Positions 1 through 10,741 of a stretch of 64,000 nucleotides of DNA are shown here, piece by piece (position 1 is the stretch's first letter; each line of letters opens with the position of its first letter). Both the position numbers and the translations under genes were made by a program. The stretch is taken from contig JAPFBL010000049.1 in assembly GCA_026182355.1 (NCBI GenBank), positions 5,725,001 to 5,789,000 on the forward strand. Reading direction: 5' to 3'. This stretch comes from Hermatobates lingyangjiaoensis (Eukaryota > Arthropoda > Insecta > Hemiptera > Hermatobatidae). The notes under the pieces were generated by a model. The model worked only from the letters and a program-made list of their open reading frames with translations. It had not been told where the DNA came from and searched no databases.

Positions 1-1399
1 ATTTAAATGACATTAAGTAATTGCCTGTAATTATTCGTCTTGTATTTTGAATTCTTGATAAATTACTTATTATTATATATGCTTAAAAATAAATTTGCTT
101 CTAAGAGATTACTTGTTTTTACCTCCGACTTTTAAAACTGGAACAAACCCACAAAGGAATGCAGGTCTAAAATAGCTGTTCCTCTTTTTAGACTTACAGT
201 GCTAATTAATAAAAATATTTGAAATATTTATTGAATGTATGTATTGTACTTTCACATAATTATATTAATATGTGAAAAAATTTAAGTTTTCTAGATCAGT
301 GTTCCTCAAACTTTTTTTACGCCACACGCTGGATAAATTACAATTTAGCGGCCCATTTAGCAAAATATACAAAAAAATACGTTTCAATATCATGACATTA
401 ATTTAATTGGGAACGAAAGCTTTTTACAATTTTTTTTAATGGTTGGTCGAATGTGTTGGAAACATACCTTCAAAAATCTTTTCGTTGATTATGTTCTTTC
501 TTGTTTCTTGTGTCTTATGTTGTTTAAAGTCGAGAAACCTAATACACACTTAAGAAGTTCAAAAATTACAATAGATTGATAAAGCCCGTTTGTTATTTGT
601 ACGATGTTACCTTTCTAATGAAATCCAAAATGTATCCATTGGTACGATAAAGTGTTTTCTCCTTGAAGAAACATTTAAAGAGAGATTTGTAATACAATAG
701 AAATGTTGTATATTCGATACATATTCAACACAGAAATCCACATTGATAATTTCTTCAAGGCTATTTAGATGACTAAATACAATAGGGAACATTGCTTAAG
801 TGCAGATAGAATGAAATATTTTGAAGTTCCCTAAACATGCTCATTTTTCCACCTCTTATTTTCTCTTTAAGTGTAAATAATGTATTAATTAAAGTTAAAA
901 GGTTTTCGCCTCTACCCTAGATGCTACTGCTTGTATTGGTTAGATGACTAATTTTATAGTTTAAGTAATCCGGTTTTTCAATCCGAAATTCTCAACAACA
1001 ATATTTTCAGAATATATAAATTTTTTTTTGTAAAATGTTTTGCTTAACTCATGAACACGATTTAACATTGCTCAAGTCCTGTATTCCTCAAGTATCATCG
1101 GACTGCCATGGTTTGAATTCCTTTCTATTGTTTGTTTTCTTTTCTGATTTTATGTATCGTTGAAATGACCTCAATTGTCATAGCCCTATAAAACATGGCA
1201 ATATTAGTGCTTAAAGGTAGTACCTTTAATGATTTCCATCCATGAAGTAGTTAGTCAAGTCTTACCAATGAAAGACATATTTCATAATCTAATTATATAT
1301 TTAAAAAATGAATTAATTGTGTATTATTTAATAAATCATTGTACTTAATATACAATCGTAAGCACTATAAACATACCTCGTTTGATTTTATTGTTTCAG
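1..1399. other. Upstream intron or intergenic DNA, no gene seen
   Basis: This stretch is AT-rich with no coding signal that I can support. At 297-325 a sequence beginning CAGTGTTCCTCAAAC looks like the terminal inverted repeat of a hAT-type DNA transposon or MITE, but no matching second end or 8-bp target duplication was found. The polypyrimidine tract and TTTCAG at the right end belong to the first exon listed. Confidence 0.4.
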
Positions 1400-1495
1400 A
1401 GCTTGTGGATATTTTGCTCTGGTCTGGAGTCTTATGATGAAGATACTAGTTTATCCCGATCTGATGAAAGTTTGAACTCTTCATCCGAATCGCAA
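1400..1495 (+). CDS. ADAMTSL: ADAMTSL exon: serine/acidic linker before first TSP1
   Basis: This 96-bp exon is bounded by a TTTCAG acceptor and a GTAAGT donor. It is open in the frame that joins to the next exon (phase 0 to 0) and gives exactly 32 codons, reading SLWIFCSGLESYDED and then a Ser/Asp/Glu-rich stretch. It has no domain of its own. ADAMTSL proteins usually have a low-complexity linker between signal peptide and first TSP1 repeat, which fits its position just before the TSP1 exon. The assignment rests on splice sites, phase and composition rather than on a domain hit, so it is less certain than the following exons. Confidence 0.6.
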
Positions 1496-1689
1496 GTAAG
1501 TAATACTATTAATTAATTTGAAAAATAGTGTCCATGTCAAGGTTAAATGTCAAAAATATCTTCATAGTTTATGTAATACTACCAACGTCCTAAATAGAAA
1601 GTATTGCTTTAAGTGGAAATAAAAGATGGACATTGTATGATTATTAATTACAAGGTAGTTAATGTATGCGATATTTAAAAAAAAAATTA

Positions 1690-3050
1690 TGCGCTCAGTA
1701 GCAACATAAAACATTAAAACTAAAGATCTGTGTTTTTAAAGCATAACAGTGATAAAATAAAGGAGGAACTAACCGACGTATATGTCTAAAACACTTATTT
1801 ATCAAATAAGTTATCAAATGTGAGCAATTCAAATAAAATTGTATACAAATCAAGAGATGATGGAAATGACTTAATTGACAGAACATTTTGAAGACACCTT
1901 TGTTAAGGGCTGGCAATTTATATTATAATTATACTGACTAATAGGAGAATTTTTATTCTTGGGGTAGCTAATAGCATAACATTTAACAATCTTCAGACTT
2001 AAATTATTCAAAATATACCTTTTAACTAATTTTCCACCAGAGTTTTGAAGAATGTTTTGATCAGATAGAGAACCTATAGTTTTAAATATTTTGAGATCAT
2101 CTGTAAACAGCAGAAAGGAAGTACCTGAAAAAAAAAATAGAAGAAATGTTATTTATGAAGACCGGAATTTAGAAAGAGCCAAGATGTGAACCTTGAGGGA
2201 AACCAGATATTGCTTTAAAAATCACATTATGGTAAATCATCAGATTAGTGGAGACAGATCGATTTTTTGTAAAACCGTGCTGCTAGGAGATGATAAATTT
2301 AGAAATATCTGGGTAGATTAAGCCATAAATATAGACTCTTTTGTGGGTAATTCTTATGATATCTGTATTGTCACTACTTTTATAAACAGTGTTAATTGTC
2401 AGTAGAAAACCAAATAGGCAAATTGGATTTAAAATAATGATTTTTAATAGGAATATAATTTTCAATAGCAATATTTAAAACCTTACATATTAAATATTTA
2501 AAACAGTGCAATCCACAGTAGCTAAAAAGGAATTAAATTTACTATAATCACAGTTTCTATAATCAAAATACCTAAGCGCTTTATTATTAAATAAGTCTAA
2601 ATAAATAATCCACATGCCATATAAAATAATAAGTCTAAATAATCCACATCATATTTAAATTTAAGAGCTGATGGCACAAATTAACAGGAACTAAATTAAG
2701 GAATGATTTATGTACACATTTAACAATAGAAGAGGAAATTTAATCTAAAGTATCATTATTAAAATTTAAAATAAATTGTATTGTTACAAGATATTATAAA
2801 ACGAATTGATATCTGCTTTGAATTGATAGGGTTAGCGGCTGAATCAAAAACTGGTGAGTCTAGTTGAAAACACCTTGAAACCGTGTTACTTTAGTTAAAT
2901 TAAAATCACCTGTAAGAACATTCATCATGTGTCCACGAGGTCTTCATATCTTCATCATGTTGGCAGTAACAGTGGTATATATCTCTGTTCCTTCAGAGGG
3001 AATGTAAGTTATGATGTTCTGTTTGGAAGATAAAACAAATAACCGTTCAA
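1690..3050 (-). mobile_element. Decayed non-LTR retrotransposon (jockey/CR1-like) reverse transcriptase
   Basis: Read on the minus strand with frame changes, this encodes reverse-transcriptase landmarks in the right order: a QHGF-KNRSVSTNL block (about 2290-2210), SGFPQGSHLG (about 2215-2185), a TDDLKIF catalytic-type block (about 2120-2090, canonical FADD), and a C-terminal stretch ending near 1695. Stops and frameshifts break it, so it is a dead copy. The SGVPQGS-LGPLLF type of motif and the following block are those of jockey/CR1-group LINEs. The endonuclease half is not recognisable and the upstream limit is approximate. Confidence 0.6.
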
Positions 3051-3589
3051 AACATTAGATGAATGGTTCTCACAGTAGTCCACATAACTTATAAGGGTTT
3101 ACACATGATTACTGGGAGTCCACGAGGAAAAATAGTATTTTGAAGTCAATAGAACTCGGTTAGTGTCATGTTAAGTGTACCATATATGTCAGTGTCATAT
3201 GCGTGTATCAGGATAGCATAACCGGAGATATATCAGAGCATATTTCAAATCATAATATTCATTATTGTGTTAGAATAATCAAATATAATAATTAAAACAT
3301 ATGGCCCAATATCTGGTCAGTTTCTTATAGTGTTCCAATATCTTAAAAGACTCTGTTACAACTTGTTTATGTTATATTCAAGACTGATTCTGTTACAACT
3401 TATTTCAGCATACTTTATTAAATGTTAATAAAGAGATAATTTTTGATTGTTTTAAAAATATTTTTATATTTCAACGTCAAGTTGTAAATGTAATGAAATT
3501 ATTCATAGTTACACTTTTCATATACCTAAAACAATATTTGTTTGAAAATTTGCTTAATTATGGTTTTTAAGTATCATTAATTAAGTATT

Positions 3590-3666
3590 AAGAGGAGGGA
3601 AGGGGGTCCAGAGATGATGAAATGGGTCTCAAGGGGTCACATGCAAACAAAGGTTGAGAATCCCTG
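3590..3666. mobile_element. hAT-type transposon/MITE terminus (single end)
   Basis: The segment ends in GGTTGAGAATCCCTG, the reverse complement of a CAGGGATTCTCAACC terminus typical of hAT elements, preceded by the GGGTCTCAAGGGGTCACATG type of subterminal sequence common in hAT MITEs. The partner end was not found nearby, apart from a weakly similar terminus at 297 on the other side of an exon, so it is called as a solo end. Confidence 0.4.
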
Positions 3667-4209
3667 CCTTAGCTTTTACTAGTTAGCATTGTAGACTGGA
3701 TTCTGTGTTTTAGTTTAACCAACATACCTCCCCTTATGTTTTCAATTTGTAATTCCAATCACTTCTAAGAAATTTCGATTGAAATTATAGTTTTTCAAAC
3801 CTAGTTTACAATTCGAGACACTTTAAGACAGCGTCTTTCGGTTAGAATAATTAAAGTCACAAACCAAGGAATTGACGTTTCCGCCCAATTTAAGTAATTT
3901 TGAATTTAATCAACGAAAATTTTGAGAACAATATATTAAGTCAACATTAGCTCTCACAATTAAGCTTTGACAATAGTTTTTTTTTTTTTTAAGAAAGTTT
4001 ATTCTGTTTGGGTTTTCACAAAAATGACAACTTATACGTCTGATCTATTCAGTGGTGGATAGCTACATATATAGCAACTATTATTCTTTCTATAATGTTA
4101 ACCACTAGTCCCACCTGTTCATCTATGTCGATTTCGAAGAGAGCACAGCTAATCTTGTATTTTTATTTACTTTTTTCTCGGTTCCAACAATATGAAACCA
4201 ATAGTTTAA

Positions 4210-4212
4210 CTC

Positions 4213-4268
<56 letters not shown>
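4210..4268. repeat. (TC)n microsatellite
   Basis: A nearly pure CT dinucleotide run of about 59 bp with one G interruption early on. Confidence 0.95.
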
Positions 4269-4270
<2 letters not shown>

Positions 4271-4587
4271 ATAAAGTGGCTTTCAGCTGAAATAGTGGAG
4301 AGTTATCAAATTTGAAAGTCCTCTACTGTTAACAGATCCTGGCCGGGAGGGGTACACAGTGACCAAAATCTACCTGCCATACATTTAATTTTTCTGAACA
4401 AACCTCTCTTGAGTTTACAACTTTTGGGATGGTGGCCTCTAATTTTACCAGTATGACTCCTTATTTTTTTTAAGCTGCTCATCCAACTTGTGTGGATTGT
4501 CTCTCTTCTGCACTTTAGTGAATTAACTGTACCTCTATTGATTTAATTGAAGATCATGAGCTCCCTTTAATTACTCATGTTATTACT

Positions 4588-5300
4588 CCTGTTATTACTG
4601 CTGTAGTTATACTAATGAGATTATTTGCATCAGCTGTGGGATGTACAAAAATAAACTTATATATTGATAAGTCGATCAATTACTATCTGACTACCTCAGA
4701 AATGAAGGACTAATAAGCATCTCCCATTTAAATGTTTACATTATGCTTAAAGGAGACATTATATATTATATACCCAAGAACATTGATATTAAGTTTACTT
4801 ATAGTAAAGTTGAGTGCAGGCTACTCCAGAATTTTTTACTTTCAAATGATTTTCATTTTGGTAAATATACTTACTGTGTATATATCTTGAACCATGTTAA
4901 AAATACTATATCAAAAGCTTGGGCCTTATAAGAATCTGTTTCCGTGCTTTAACAACAGGAAACACAATTAAAATTAAAATTATCCCTGTCAATCATGTTC
5001 AGTGAATTAATTTCAATACCTATTTTTATAATTTTTGAGTGACACAAAGGGTCACGGGTAGTCTAGTATTAAATATAGAAGGAGGTCAAGTAAACTATGT
5101 AAGAGATCGACTGGTTATTGGGACATAACTTCTCCTGGAAGAAATTATTTCGTAACACGAAATCTACACTTTAGCTTTTCAAAAATGTTATTACTGCTGT
5201 AGTTATACTAATGATATTAGAGGCCTTATGCCTTGTTAGTAAAATTATTCTTTATATTCAATGTTTGTTGTTCAAATATCTATTATTGGACAGTGAAAAC
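4588..5300 (+). repeat. LINE-derived AT-rich dispersed repeat, copy 1
   Basis: This matches copies at about 37350-37540, 43400-43765, 54705-55060 and 56220-56560. Shared blocks are the TTATTACTGCTGTAGTTATA block, the ATTATTTGCATCAGCTGTG block, the AATAAACTTATATATTGATA block and the TTACTTATAGTAAAGTTGAG block. The same blocks align to the 3' half of the LINE at 57400-58760, so the family is most simply a decayed LINE derivative. No open frame survives. Part of the unit is duplicated within this block: the TTATTACTGCTGTAG motif recurs near 5188. Confidence 0.6.
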
Positions 5301-5473
5301 ATCAAAATATTTATATTTACTTTAAACATTTATATTATTTGTGAACGAAAATCAGTTGTCTAATCAGTATTCAAATAAATTGGTAAGTATTAATGAAGAA
5401 TAATAAATTAACTTATGCGTATTTAAAATGTATGAGTTTGTCTTTTATGGGAGTTTCAATTGAATTGTTACAG

Positions 5474-5614
5474 GAGGACTTATGGTCAGAATGGTCTACG
5501 TGGTCACCCTGTTCGAGGACATGTGATGGCGGAACTGCTTTCCAGTTTCGCCGTTGTAATGGCATCATGGGTTGCACTGGCAATGTCTTTCGTTATCAAC
5601 TTTGTAATAAACAA
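5474..5614 (+). CDS. ADAMTSL: ADAMTSL exon: first TSP1 repeat
   Basis: A 141-bp exon (47 codons, phase 0/0) with acceptor TTACAG and donor GTAAGT. It starts EDLWSEWSTWSPCSRTC, giving the W-x2-W-x2-W tryptophan ladder followed by CSRTC and the DGG turn of a thrombospondin type 1 repeat; four further cysteine-containing segments complete it to CNKQ. This is the first TSP1 repeat seen in ADAMTSL1/3-type proteins, where it precedes the cysteine-rich module. In the family the WxxW motif can be C-mannosylated and the CSxTC site O-fucosylated; both sequence motifs are present here. The next residues PCPD come from the exon at 23584, as in the vertebrate family where VDCPP follows this repeat. Confidence 0.93.
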
Positions 5615-5749
5615 GTAAGTAATTTGAGTTATTTACAAGATGACACCTTGTTTAAGGTGTCATCAGTCTAAGTTTAATTTAGTGATCAGTCACTGAAGTA
5701 TGTTCATTGCATGTGTGTAGTTATGGACATATATAGATGTTAGTGTACG

Positions 5750-5850
5750 ATGACAGCAAATCCTCTCTCAAACATATTGTCTTAAAGATAGCAGCAGCTT
5801 TGGTATTAACTACATTTCTACTGAAATTTTCTAGTCTTTTAACTAGTTAA
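5750..5850 (-). repeat. Diverged PLE N-terminal fragment
   Basis: The segment around GCAGCAGCTTTGGTATTAAC resembles the PLE-derived arms at 56870-57021 (GCAGCTTTGGCATTAACGAC), and the flanking ACAGCAAATCCTC and TTCTAGTCTTTT parts align as well. It is short and decayed. It probably represents the start of a PLE ORF in antisense orientation. Confidence 0.3.
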
Positions 5851-6025
5851 TGGTGAGAATTAAAAAAGATGCACATCAAGAAAATGCAAAAGAAATGCAG
5901 GAGGAAGATGATGTAGTTGTTATTTCCTTGAATATAAATTTTCCTTTCACCAACCTAAAGTCATTTACTTCAAAAACTGTATAGAGCTCCATGTTGTTCA
6001 TCTACAAAAAGAGGAAAAAAATCAA

Positions 6026-6661
6026 CTAGTATTTCATCGTGTATAAACATGGAAGAAGGAGGTAGTTACAATAAATATCCTCAGTATGTGTTGTTGTTCC
6101 GTCATCAGCCGACAATATGGATGTTGGTACTCGATTGGAGAATAAACACGGAATTGCCAAGTGTTGTTGAAATAATATTATTGATATATAAAATTTGAAG
6201 AAACTATTTACCGACTCTCTTAAGCAAATCATTAATTCATAATCTGACTTGTTTAACTTAATACTGTCGCCGAAGACAATGAGCTTCTTCTTCCCTCTCA
6301 GATTTAATAATGACACTTTTATACAGTCACACTCAATATGTCCACTATAACAACCTATATTATTGAAACAATTTAAAATTACTTCTGCAATAAACCCATT
6401 GGTTTGTTTGTTGTATATATCGATATCAAATATAACCTGTTTTCTCCCGTGGGTAAGCACTAAAGAAACGTGATTTAGATTTTGTAAAACTATCCTTAAT
6501 GTTTTAGAATTTATCACAAATTCAGAGGAGAGCAGCATTTTGTAGCACCAGCGTTTAGAAGCTAAGAGACTATCATGATAGTCAATAGTACCCTCACCAC
6601 TAATTAATAACATTAATCCCTCTACCACTACTAACCTAGCTAACCATTTACAAAATATCAA
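6026..6661 (-). CDS. Uncharacterised 211-codon ORF downstream of PolB remnant
   Basis: An intact 211-codon frame on the minus strand lying immediately after the end of the PolB coding remnant, whose C-terminal region runs to about 6665. I do not recognise the product. It has scattered cysteines and no clear catalytic motif, signal peptide or transmembrane helix beyond a hydrophobic start (VVVEGLMLLISGEG). Its position suggests a second gene of the same virus-like element, or a shadow frame: the flanking DNA has many stops in other frames, and the codon content does not prove coding. Treat it as hypothetical. Confidence 0.3.
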   Translation of the reverse strand: MIFCKWLARLVVVEGLMLLISGEGTIDYHDSLLASKRWCYKMLLSSEFVINSKTLRIVLQNLNHVSLVLTHGRKQVIFDIDIYNKQTNGFIAEVILNCFNNIGCYSGHIECDCIKVSLLNLRGKKKLIVFGDSIKLNKSDYELMICLRESVNSFFKFYISIILFQQHLAIPCLFSNRVPTSILSADDGTTTHTEDIYCNYLLLPCLYTMKY

Positions 6662-6664
6662 TGT

Positions 6665-7283
6665 CCATGAGGCAAAGTATTTACACCGTCGTCCAAAGCG
6701 ATTCTTTTGTCGTCATAATTTCTCAGGGCTAATTTATTCAAGTGAATCGTGCTGACTGTATGATACCCAGATTGGTTCTTTTCATTTCCTTGTAAACATT
6801 TTGACTAGACTGTAGGGGGGTGTAATAGTCATCAAAACTAATTCCTACATGCTTTGATATTTCTTTACACCTCTTCTTTTCCTTCTCACCAACGAGTTTT
6901 AAGCATTTTCATTTTTGGTGGTAGACCGTTCAATAACCATTCCCATATCTTCCTTCATAAGCCCTGGAACACCCTTGTTTTTATTAGAAAAGAGTTTGTG
7001 TTTAGCTGGAATATTTGATCCGTCCAAGTGATTTTTAATGGCAAGCAAATTTTCAATATTTTCAACATTTTTCATTTTAAAGTAAAACGAGTCAATGTCT
7101 GTATAGATGAGTGATGGGTCTTGTTTAAAAACAGGCTTGAAAACGTCATAAAAGTGCCGATACAATATAAATGTTGATATCGCAAGGATGCTAGATCCAA
7201 TTATTGTAGACTTGTTATAAAACACTTCTTTCTTGTCCCATGTAATGGAAACTAAATACTCATTAAAGATGTGTCGGACCACA
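6665..7283 (-). pseudogene. PolB-type DNA polymerase, C-terminal part with catalytic motif C
   Basis: The minus strand encodes the C-terminal third of a protein-primed family B DNA polymerase of the Polinton/adintovirus/bidnavirus group. The motif IYTDIDSFYF (about 7105-7080) is motif C, usually YTDTDS, so the second Thr is Ile here. A 127-codon open part (6899-7282) is followed after a stop by a region reading DDKRIALDDGVNTLPHGH, matching the conserved end of this family, near 6700-6665. The element is broken by stops and by the insertion at 7292-8066. As an old endogenous copy it is not expected to make an active enzyme. Confidence 0.75.
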
Positions 7284-7291
7284 AAGGCTGG

Positions 7292-8066
7292 GTGTTTGTG
7301 TGACCAGCCACCTACTAGCTGACAGTTTAAGGACTACCATACGACTCTAGGAGTTTGGTTGTCCACCTCCGAGAAGGGAGTTTCCCGTTACCCCGGGATC
7401 AGGGAATGCAATGATAGTTATTTTGGCTCATCATGGCCTCATTATGGGGTGTCCTGGTAAGGACATACTTGTCCTACATTACTCAGTCATAGTAAGACTG
7501 AGAATCGGAGAGATTAAAATCTCTCGTTAGCTAAAAGCCACCTGGACGGTGTAAGTTCCAGACAGAGTAGATCCATAGGTCTCTCTTTCGAATATATAAA
7601 GACACGAGATAGATATCCATTCTTCCCCACTCTGAGTGGCCCATCAAAAGCTAAAGCGTCTATTAAAACAATTACTAGTATTCTAGCCCACTTAGCTGAG
7701 ATCGTGGTCCGTTCCTACTGGTCAAGGTTTGGGGGCTCTAGCTCCCCGATATGCCAAGCAGGCATCCACCCGAGAAGTTACTGCTTCTCACACAGCGACC
7801 GAAAGGGTCTACCCAACCTGGGTGAGACCCAACAGCCACTTCGAGTCCTTCTTCAGATGGCGGGATGGATAGAGAACCTCTCCATGGGCCCCCACCACCC
7901 GTAGTACCGACTTTTTTTAAGATTTTCGGATCAAACAACGGACCAATGGTCCTACTGAACCCACTCAGTTGCAGGTAGGGTCTGAGGCCGTTGTAGCCCC
8001 CGATTCGAAGTGAAAAATTAAGCCAATGCAGCCTATTGTATAGCTGCATGACTCCACTAGGGGCGG
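7292..8066. mobile_element. 775-bp GC-richer insertion with 8-bp target duplication inside PolB
   Basis: The block is flanked on both sides by AAGGCTGG (7284-7291 and 8067-8074). The PolB reading frame runs up to one side and continues from the other in the same frame if the block and one repeat are ignored, so it is a clean insertion. It is markedly more GC-rich than its surroundings, starts GTGTTTGTGTGACCAG and ends CCACTAGGGGCGG. There are no terminal inverted repeats and no poly(A). Open frames of 66 and 103 codons exist (7704-7904 on +, 7738-8049 on -) but match nothing I recognise. It could be a LINE-mobilised retroposon or a non-autonomous DNA element with an 8-bp duplication. Confidence 0.7.
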
Positions 8067-8074
8067 AAGGCTGG

Positions 8075-8720
8075 ATGTTTTAGATATTTGTCCAATAATT
8101 TTTCATTATTTAACAATTTAATTTTCTTATCTTTGCAAACATTCCGCAAACTCATGCCGTACACGCTGTTGAGAAAAAGTTTGCATAATTGTCTATAATA
8201 TTCATTATCTGTATTTTTACGTTTATCAGTGTTTAATTCAACATTCGGTTTAATCTAATAAGTCTGCTTGAAACCCAACACTCTTCTGACTGATTTCAAT
8301 ATCAAACCGTGATTGATAGCCTGCTTTAGGCATGAATAATGGATAAAGTAGTCTTTTTTATTGTTTAAAGTGAGAACAAGTTTTTTTATAATTTCCACCA
8401 TTGACTGCTATTCTCTCGGGACAAAAGGAATAGTCAAAGTTGGCGTCATGAATTTCCTCGGGATAGTTATGTCACATTGTAAAATGTAACCTCTTTCATC
8501 CTCTTCACTCAATGACTTTATGTAATTGGGTGTAAATCTACCCAAATCCTCTTACCAGGCATAGTCACCGACAGGAAGTTTAAAAAACTGAAAAACTAAC
8601 TAAAAATTTAAATTTAGTTAGTTTAGACTAAAAACATCAAATGATATAATATACACATTTTGCTTATTGGGGTCATAATTCGTCAAGTATTTGTTGTTGG
8701 CTTCAACATATTTAATATTT
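8075..8720 (-). pseudogene. PolB-type DNA polymerase, palm region with motif B
   Basis: This is the middle of the same polymerase remnant. The minus strand at about 8171-8151 reads NSVYGMS, which is motif B (K-x6-NSxYG) of family B polymerases. Upstream, near 8660-8620, is a degenerate motif A region, and near 8580-8420 blocks reading LPVGDYAW and GYILQCDITIPEEIHD fit the polymerase domain of Polinton-type enzymes. Several stops and at least one frameshift lie between the motifs. Confidence 0.65.
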
Positions 8721-8985
8721 AATTGACAAATTCCACCATAGATGGAATTTCTTGGTAAACAGCTGCATGTCGTAATCTTGGAATAAACCTACAGTCTGTC
8801 TCGTGTTTTAACATTAAATTGCAGCTTAAAATGGGTGTTGTGAAATTATGCGCTGGATCTATCCCATATGTTCTGTACACTTCGTTTCTATACTCCTCGA
8901 AAACAATCATGAGTAAAATTACGTCTACAGTCAAATACAAATCTGAATATTCACATAAATTTCTACATTTAAACACTGCCCACAC
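8719..8985 (-). pseudogene. PolB remnant, exonuclease-to-palm linker (YSDLYLTVDV block)
   Basis: An 88-codon open stretch reads CEYSDLYLTVDVILLMIVFE and later YGIDPAHNFTTPILS. This matches the conserved linker of Polinton-type PolB (commonly YSDLYLKTDVLLLADVFE and LDPAHYYTAPGLSWDA). It continues the polymerase remnant on both sides after stops. The catalytic residues lie elsewhere. Confidence 0.75.
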
Positions 8986-9191
8986 AGATTTTACCTAATC
9001 TGTAGATATGTAACGATCTGTCAAGTCGTTGTAAAATGACTCTTTGGGTGGAATCGTGGTATCATTGAATTTGTCCCAACTGTCTGTATAAGTGTAAGGA
9101 TAGACTCCCTTTGTAGTAACCATTTCACACTGTTGCCTGTCGGGATAGAATTTTTCCACTTGTTTAACCAACCACTGCTTATCTTACAACT

Positions 9192-9869
9192 TTACCACTG
9201 CTTACTTACGACTTTGTCCAAACTGGCCATTGTAAATCTAAATATGTCGATTAAATGAAATGTAATGTAGCAAAGTTTTACTGTAAAGGCCAAGTAACGT
9301 TGCTCATTTACTGGGATTATATTAATATCTTCGTTTCTACCAAACTTTGTAATTAGGAAATGTGAGTCATAGTTTGATAAATTGTGCATGTCCACGGCAA
9401 CAAACAAGTTTTTTAAGTTGTTATACTTTAAGTTACAGCTTTGACACAATGCCTGGCGAAATTTTCCTGTTGAGAGGTAGTTAGTATTTATGCTGAAGTG
9501 TGAATGTTCACGCACCTTTACCATGCTATCGTTAAAGTCTCTTTGACATATGGGACATTTTTTAGCGTTTAAATAAGTCTTCAATTCGTCATCTGTTAAT
9601 TTAGGCATGAGTAGATTGCGATTTATAATTTTATCTACCTTGACTGAAATGACTCGTAAATTTTCAATAAAATGTTGAGCCAAGTTTTCTCCACAATATA
9701 AGATGGGTGTAGTTGGCAATATAGAGTCTTGTTCAATTTCATCTGTCGTTTTGATTACATAACAATAACATGACAAAATGTGTATGTTAATATTGTACCG
9801 AAATGATTCATCAAAGTTGGCTAGTGTTTCAGAGGCTCTGATTTTTTTAAAACTGCTTAGCGGAAGCAC
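9192..9869 (-). pseudogene. PolB remnant, N-terminal zinc-binding and exonuclease part
   Basis: An intact 225-codon segment. It carries a C-x2-C...H...C-x2-C zinc-binding block (KCPICQRDF, then VREHSHFS and CQSCNLKY) and then HNLSNYDSHFLI, the exonuclease II motif of protein-primed PolB. Before it, NFDESFRYNIN and KTTDEIEQDSILP match the same region of the + strand copy near 15540-15660. Relative to that copy the part upstream of 9869 is deleted: the sequence jumps from a CTTGTGCTTCC block to SFKKIRASETL. The pieces 6665-9869 thus form one decayed polymerase gene on the minus strand. Confidence 0.75.
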
Positions 9870-9994
9870 AAGTTGTCTGTATTCTTGACATTAATGATTG
9901 AATAACACTTTGAACTTTTAGAGGTAGCTCAATAAAAGAAGATACTAACAATCGATTGTGTTTATTTATACGAGGCTACATTTGTTTGGGGCAT

Positions 9995-10252
9995 TTAAGT
10001 TGTTTTTTTACACAACCCAAGTTGTTTTTCTTTATATGTGTCCATATAGTTATCAGTTATTTCGATATTGTATCTTTGTGGAAGAATCAGAGAGCCGTAT
10101 CTGCTATTATCAAGTGTTATCACCGCTAATACACTTTCACCAAACCGTGTGTTTATTCTTCTTAAATGAATAATTTCGTACTCTTTCCCAACATCAAAAT
10201 CACCTGCTTTGACGTTAATTTTGTTGTTTATTCTGTTCAGTTTTTGATCCAT
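9995..10252 (-). CDS. Small conserved protein next to PolB (3'-truncated copy, 85 aa)
   Basis: This is the minus-strand copy of the ORF at 14124-14420. It starts MDQKLNRINNKINVKAGDFD and is nearly identical to the + copy over the first 77 residues, then diverges because a deletion joins it to polymerase-side sequence. From memory, small proteins with the pattern Y-(I/K)-I-x-R-(R/V)-NTR-(F/Y)-GxSVL are often encoded beside PolB genes of invertebrate virus-like repeats. The strand pattern suggests a small beta-rich fold, possibly single-stranded-DNA binding, but that is inference. It is preceded by a leader intron and TATA box. Confidence 0.6.
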   Translation of the reverse strand: MDQKLNRINNKINVKAGDFDVGKEYEIIHLRRINTRFGESVLAVITLDNSRYGSLILPQRYNIEITDNYMDTYKEKQLGLCKKTT

Positions 10253-10256
10253 TATT

Positions 10257-10339
10257 CTAAAATAATGAAACAGTTCTTAATCAAAAAAAAAAAGGAGGAA
10301 TTTAATTGTGTATGTGTTAGTAAAGAAATTTCAACTTAC
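10257..10339 (-). promoter_or_regulatory. Leader (5' UTR) intron of the minus-strand PolB element
   Basis: On the minus strand a GTAAGT donor at 10339 and a TTATTTTAG acceptor at 10257 lie just before the ATG at 10252. The same donor, acceptor and spacing occur in the + strand copy (14040-14119), differing mainly in a poly(A) run, which supports a real intron. Confidence 0.55.
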
Positions 10340-10424
10340 TTGAGATATGATGATGAGATGCTGCTGGAGATGGTGTAGCTGTGGTGTCTAAGGAGACTAT
10401 GAATAGCATGGATCTGGCGTTGGG

Positions 10425-10431
10425 TTATATA
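10425..10431 (-). promoter_or_regulatory. TATA box of the minus-strand PolB element
   Basis: TATATAA on the minus strand about 90 bp before the leader-intron donor. It lies in a block conserved with the + copy (TGCTATATAACCCAACGCC). Expected transcription start is about 30 bp downstream, near 10400. Confidence 0.5.
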
Positions 10432-10571
10432 GCAGAAAGGGGACGGAGAGTGGGGTTATGACGCAATAGCAGGTGTGTCAGTGGATGGAGTAAATAGGTG
10501 TCGCTTGGCTCTGGGAAAGGATAAGGCTATTATTTCCCACGGCATTGATGCAAGAGATCAGGGTAATGTAA

Positions 10572-10741
10572 CCAGGTGTTTGGAGGCTGAAGTCATAAAT
10601 TGTCTTATGCAAGAGATTAGTCGAATGTAAATTAGGCAGGTGTTCTGAGGTAATAAATTGGATGACGCACGATATAATTGGAATGTAAATTAGCTATGTG
10701 TCCTAAAGGAATAAATTGGGTGATGCAATTATATTTAGTTG
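10572..10741. repeat. Degenerate tandem repeat, period about 57 bp
   Basis: Two clear units (10622-10680 and 10681-10741) begin GAATGTAAATTAG and contain AATAAATTGG-TGA-GCA. A third weaker unit precedes them (10572-10621, GGTGTTTGGAGGCTGAAGTC). It sits just upstream of the minus-strand PolB promoter. Confidence 0.55.

Noticed and set aside
297..3666. One 3.4-kb hAT element between the two hAT-like ends
   Set aside because: The terminal repeats match only loosely, flanking bases show no 8-bp duplication, and a host exon lies between them.
7704..8049. 66- and 103-codon frames in the GC-rich insertion
   Set aside because: They overlap on opposite strands without recognisable motif. Probably due to high GC content.
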